Shown: positions 6,788-8,308 of the stretch, one piece after another
Position numbering within the stretch: position 1 is the first letter of the stretch
Layout: the number at the start of each line of letters is the position of its first letter
Assembly (NCBI GenBank): GCA_946055445.1
Contig: CAMGGF010000045.1
Span: forward strand, 1-8,308
DNA length: 8,308 nt
Direction: 5' to 3'
Origin: an uncultured Ruminococcus sp.
Lineage (GTDB): Bacteria; Bacillota; Clostridia; Oscillospirales; Acutalibacteraceae
Notes under the pieces: generated by a model
Database searches by the model: none
Seen by the model: only the letters and a program-made list of their open reading frames with translations
Told to the model about the DNA's origin: nothing
Made by a program: the position numbers and the translations under genes

Positions 6788-8158
6788 ATGCTGTTGAATT
6801 TTAAAACCGCAAAACCGATGCAAACCGTCAAAGGATTCGGTGCGTCTTCGTGTTGGTGGAGTCAATACTGCGCACCGCAAAACGCCGCAGAGGAGATTGC
6901 CGAACTGCTGTACGGCGACAGCGGGCTGAAACTGAATATATATCGCTACAATCTCGGCGGCGGTACGGATAAAGACAACTGCCGTGTGGACAATCCGTGG
7001 CGCAGAACCGAAAGTTTTTATCAGTTTGACCGTGAAGCCGAAACGGGTACATATGATTTTTCCGCCGATAAAACGGCACGCGACTTTATGCGCCGCTGTC
7101 TTGCGAAAGGCAATATTGACACGCTGATTTTGTTTGCAAACTCCCCAAATTACGCATTTACTTCTACGGGGCAGGCTTCGGGCAGTCTTTTGTATCACAC
7201 CTGCAATCTGCCGAAAGCGCATTACCGTAAATTCGCCGACGATGTGCTCACCGTGACCGCGCATTTTTTGGCAGAGGGGTTGCCCGTGAAATATATCAGC
7301 CCCATCAATGAGCCGCAGTGGAAATGGGGCGGCAGTTATGTTTGGCAAGAGGGCTGTCATTACGAAACCGAGGAACTTGTTGCGGTGTTTCATATTTTTG
7401 CCGAGGAAATTTTAAAGCGCGGTTTACCTGTGAAACTCTACGGACCCGAAAGCGGCGAAATGGGGGGCAAAACGGCGGAATATTTGGAAGCACTTACCGC
7501 CGATGAAACCGTGATGCAGGTGCTCGATGTGTTCTCGTACCATTCCTATCACGATGATGACAACCCTGCCACGCGGCGTACCTTTAAAACAGGGTTGGTG
7601 GAAAAACACCCTGAACTGCGGTTTGATATGAGCGAATGGTGCGAACTGCCCAACAAAAGTCATACCCGTGATTTTAAAGGCGCGCTGATTACCGCACGCA
7701 TCATCGGGCAGGATTTGATTTACGGCGGCGCGGAAAGTTGGACGGCGTGGGTGGCTGTCAATCAAATTTGCCGTAAAGAAGACGGCTTGGATTATAGCGA
7801 CGGTTTTCTATCGGCGAGCGACGATTTCAGTGTATGGTCGGTTGCCGAACGGTATTACGCGATGGCGCATTTTTCAAAATACATCCCCGTCGGCGCAAAG
7901 GCACTCGACATCGGCTTTTTCCCCGATGACAGCAACCGCTTTAACACATTTGCTTTTTTGACGCCGCAACAGGAAACTGTTTTAGTGGCAGTCAACGAAG
8001 CCGATTGTGCGCAAACGCGCACTTTGAACGGCGGTTTTGCCGAAATGACAGTGGTGGTTTCCACCGCAGCGGAAAAATGCAAAACCGTATACAGCGGCGC
8101 GTTTACCGGTGAATTTACCGCGCCTGCAAAATCCATTGTAACGGTGATTTTGAAATAA
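6788..8158 (+). CDS. GH30-family-like glycoside hydrolase, apparently cytosolic
   Basis: The 456-aa product looks like a clan GH-A retaining glycosidase of the GH30 type: a (beta/alpha)8 barrel plus a C-terminal beta-sandwich. VKGFGASSCWWSQ (14-26) is the characteristic N-terminal GFG strand, and YRYNLGGG (52-59) and FANSPNYAFTSTGQASG (116-132) are further barrel blocks. ISPINEPQWKWG (170-181) carries the predicted acid/base Glu 175, and RFDMSEWCE (278-286) the predicted nucleophile Glu 283. The region from about 370 to the end (VLVAVNEAD, KSIVTVILK) fits the beta-sandwich domain. There is no signal peptide, so the substrate is probably an imported oligosaccharide. GH30 includes glucosylceramidase, beta-1,6-glucanase, beta-1,6-galactanase, fucosidase and xylanase activities; these cannot be told apart here. 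An AGGGGGG site (6774-6780) seven bases before ATG 6788 sets the start; an open frame back to GTG 6734 lies in the terminator. No promoter is evident in the 29-base gap. Confidence 0.85.
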   Translation: MLLNFKTAKPMQTVKGFGASSCWWSQYCAPQNAAEEIAELLYGDSGLKLNIYRYNLGGGTDKDNCRVDNPWRRTESFYQFDREAETGTYDFSADKTARDFMRRCLAKGNIDTLILFANSPNYAFTSTGQASGSLLYHTCNLPKAHYRKFADDVLTVTAHFLAEGLPVKYISPINEPQWKWGGSYVWQEGCHYETEELVAVFHIFAEEILKRGLPVKLYGPESGEMGGKTAEYLEALTADETVMQVLDVFSYHSYHDDDNPATRRTFKTGLVEKHPELRFDMSEWCELPNKSHTRDFKGALITARIIGQDLIYGGAESWTAWVAVNQICRKEDGLDYSDGFLSASDDFSVWSVAERYYAMAHFSKYIPVGAKALDIGFFPDDSNRFNTFAFLTPQQETVLVAVNEADCAQTRTLNGGFAEMTVVVSTAAEKCKTVYSGAFTGEFTAPAKSIVTVILK

Positions 8159-8221
8159 CCCCCACACACCAGCCAAAGCAACGGCACAAAGACCGTTTTT
8201 GTAAATTGGGGTTTGTGGGGG
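8159..8221. repeat. Large imperfect inverted repeat with nested terminator-like hairpin after GH30
   Basis: CCCCCACACACC (8159-8170) starts directly after the GH30 stop codon and pairs with GGTTTGTGGGGG (8210-8221), 11 of 12 positions. Past a two-base bulge, CCAA (8173-8176) pairs with TTGG (8206-8209). Inside the loop, AACGG (8180-8184) and CCGTT (8193-8197) form a small hairpin that runs into five T (8196-8200), a weak rho-independent terminator for the GH30 gene. The outer stem could be a second, read-through structure or a small palindromic repeat. Confidence 0.55.
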
Positions 8222-8228
8222 TGTTAAC

Positions 8229-8308
8229 GGAACGGGCAATGACGTTCCCTGCACATAAAATGCAATACGAGCGTAGGGGGCGACGACTCGGCGCCCCGTT
8301 GTAGGGGC
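8229..8308. repeat. GC-rich intergenic repeat units, cut by the window edge
   Basis: Two hairpin units are visible. GGAACG (8229-8234) pairs with CGTTCC (8243-8248) across eight bases. GGGGCG (8277-8282) pairs with CGCCCC (8292-8297) across nine. The motif GTAGGGG occurs at 8273-8279 and again at 8301-8307, so a further unit seems to begin at the window end. From general knowledge, short GTAGGGGCG-type hairpin repeats are scattered between genes in many Oscillospirales genomes; that this is one of them is inference. No coding region is supported here. Confidence 0.5.

Noticed and set aside
1..8308. CRISPR arrays, tRNA or rRNA genes, insertion sequences, phage or defence genes
   Set aside because: None seen on either strand by reading; all substantial coding space is explained by the six genes listed.

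Overview
The window looks like an ordinary chromosomal stretch from an anaerobic gut-type Clostridia bacterium (Oscillospirales/Ruminococcaceae-like). This is inferred from the protein types and gene style, not from any search. The pointers are a GluRS with the N-terminal extension seen in many Clostridia, a GlnRS next to it, a Clostridia-style iron alcohol dehydrogenase, strong AGGAGG-type ribosome binding sites, roughly balanced GC content, and GGGGCG-rich intergenic repeats at the right edge. All six genes are on the + strand.

Layout. Bases 1-371 hold the C-terminal part of the tRNA pseudouridine-55 synthase TruB, cut by the window edge. It overlaps ribF (364-1251, riboflavin kinase/FAD synthetase) by 8 bases, a translationally coupled pair. 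After a 56-base gap with a plausible promoter comes an iron-containing alcohol dehydrogenase (1308-2516), closed by a strong intrinsic terminator (2528-2567). A well-formed sigma-70-type promoter (2591-2619) then drives gltX (2663-4330). glnS follows 24 bases later (4355-6019), and 16 bases after that comes a four-helix membrane protein of unknown function (6036-6713). A second, consensus-like promoter lies inside the last codons of glnS and may give the membrane gene its own transcript. A GC-rich terminator (6725-6758) ends this unit. A cytosolic GH30-type glycoside hydrolase (6788-8158) follows, with its start only 29 bases after that terminator. The last 150 bases are non-coding and hold a large inverted repeat with a nested small hairpin, then two GC-rich hairpin units that look like dispersed intergenic repeats.

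Function. The genes are mostly housekeeping: tRNA modification, flavin cofactor synthesis, and charging of tRNA-Glu and tRNA-Gln by two paralogous class I synthetases. The alcohol dehydrogenase suggests fermentative redox balancing. The GH30 enzyme suggests breakdown of imported oligosaccharides. I did not find a clearly new multi-gene system. The points most worth a second look are the promoter embedded in glnS, the unrecognised membrane protein it would serve, the terminator placed directly before the GH30 gene, the altered signature loop of GlnRS, and the structured repeats at the right edge.
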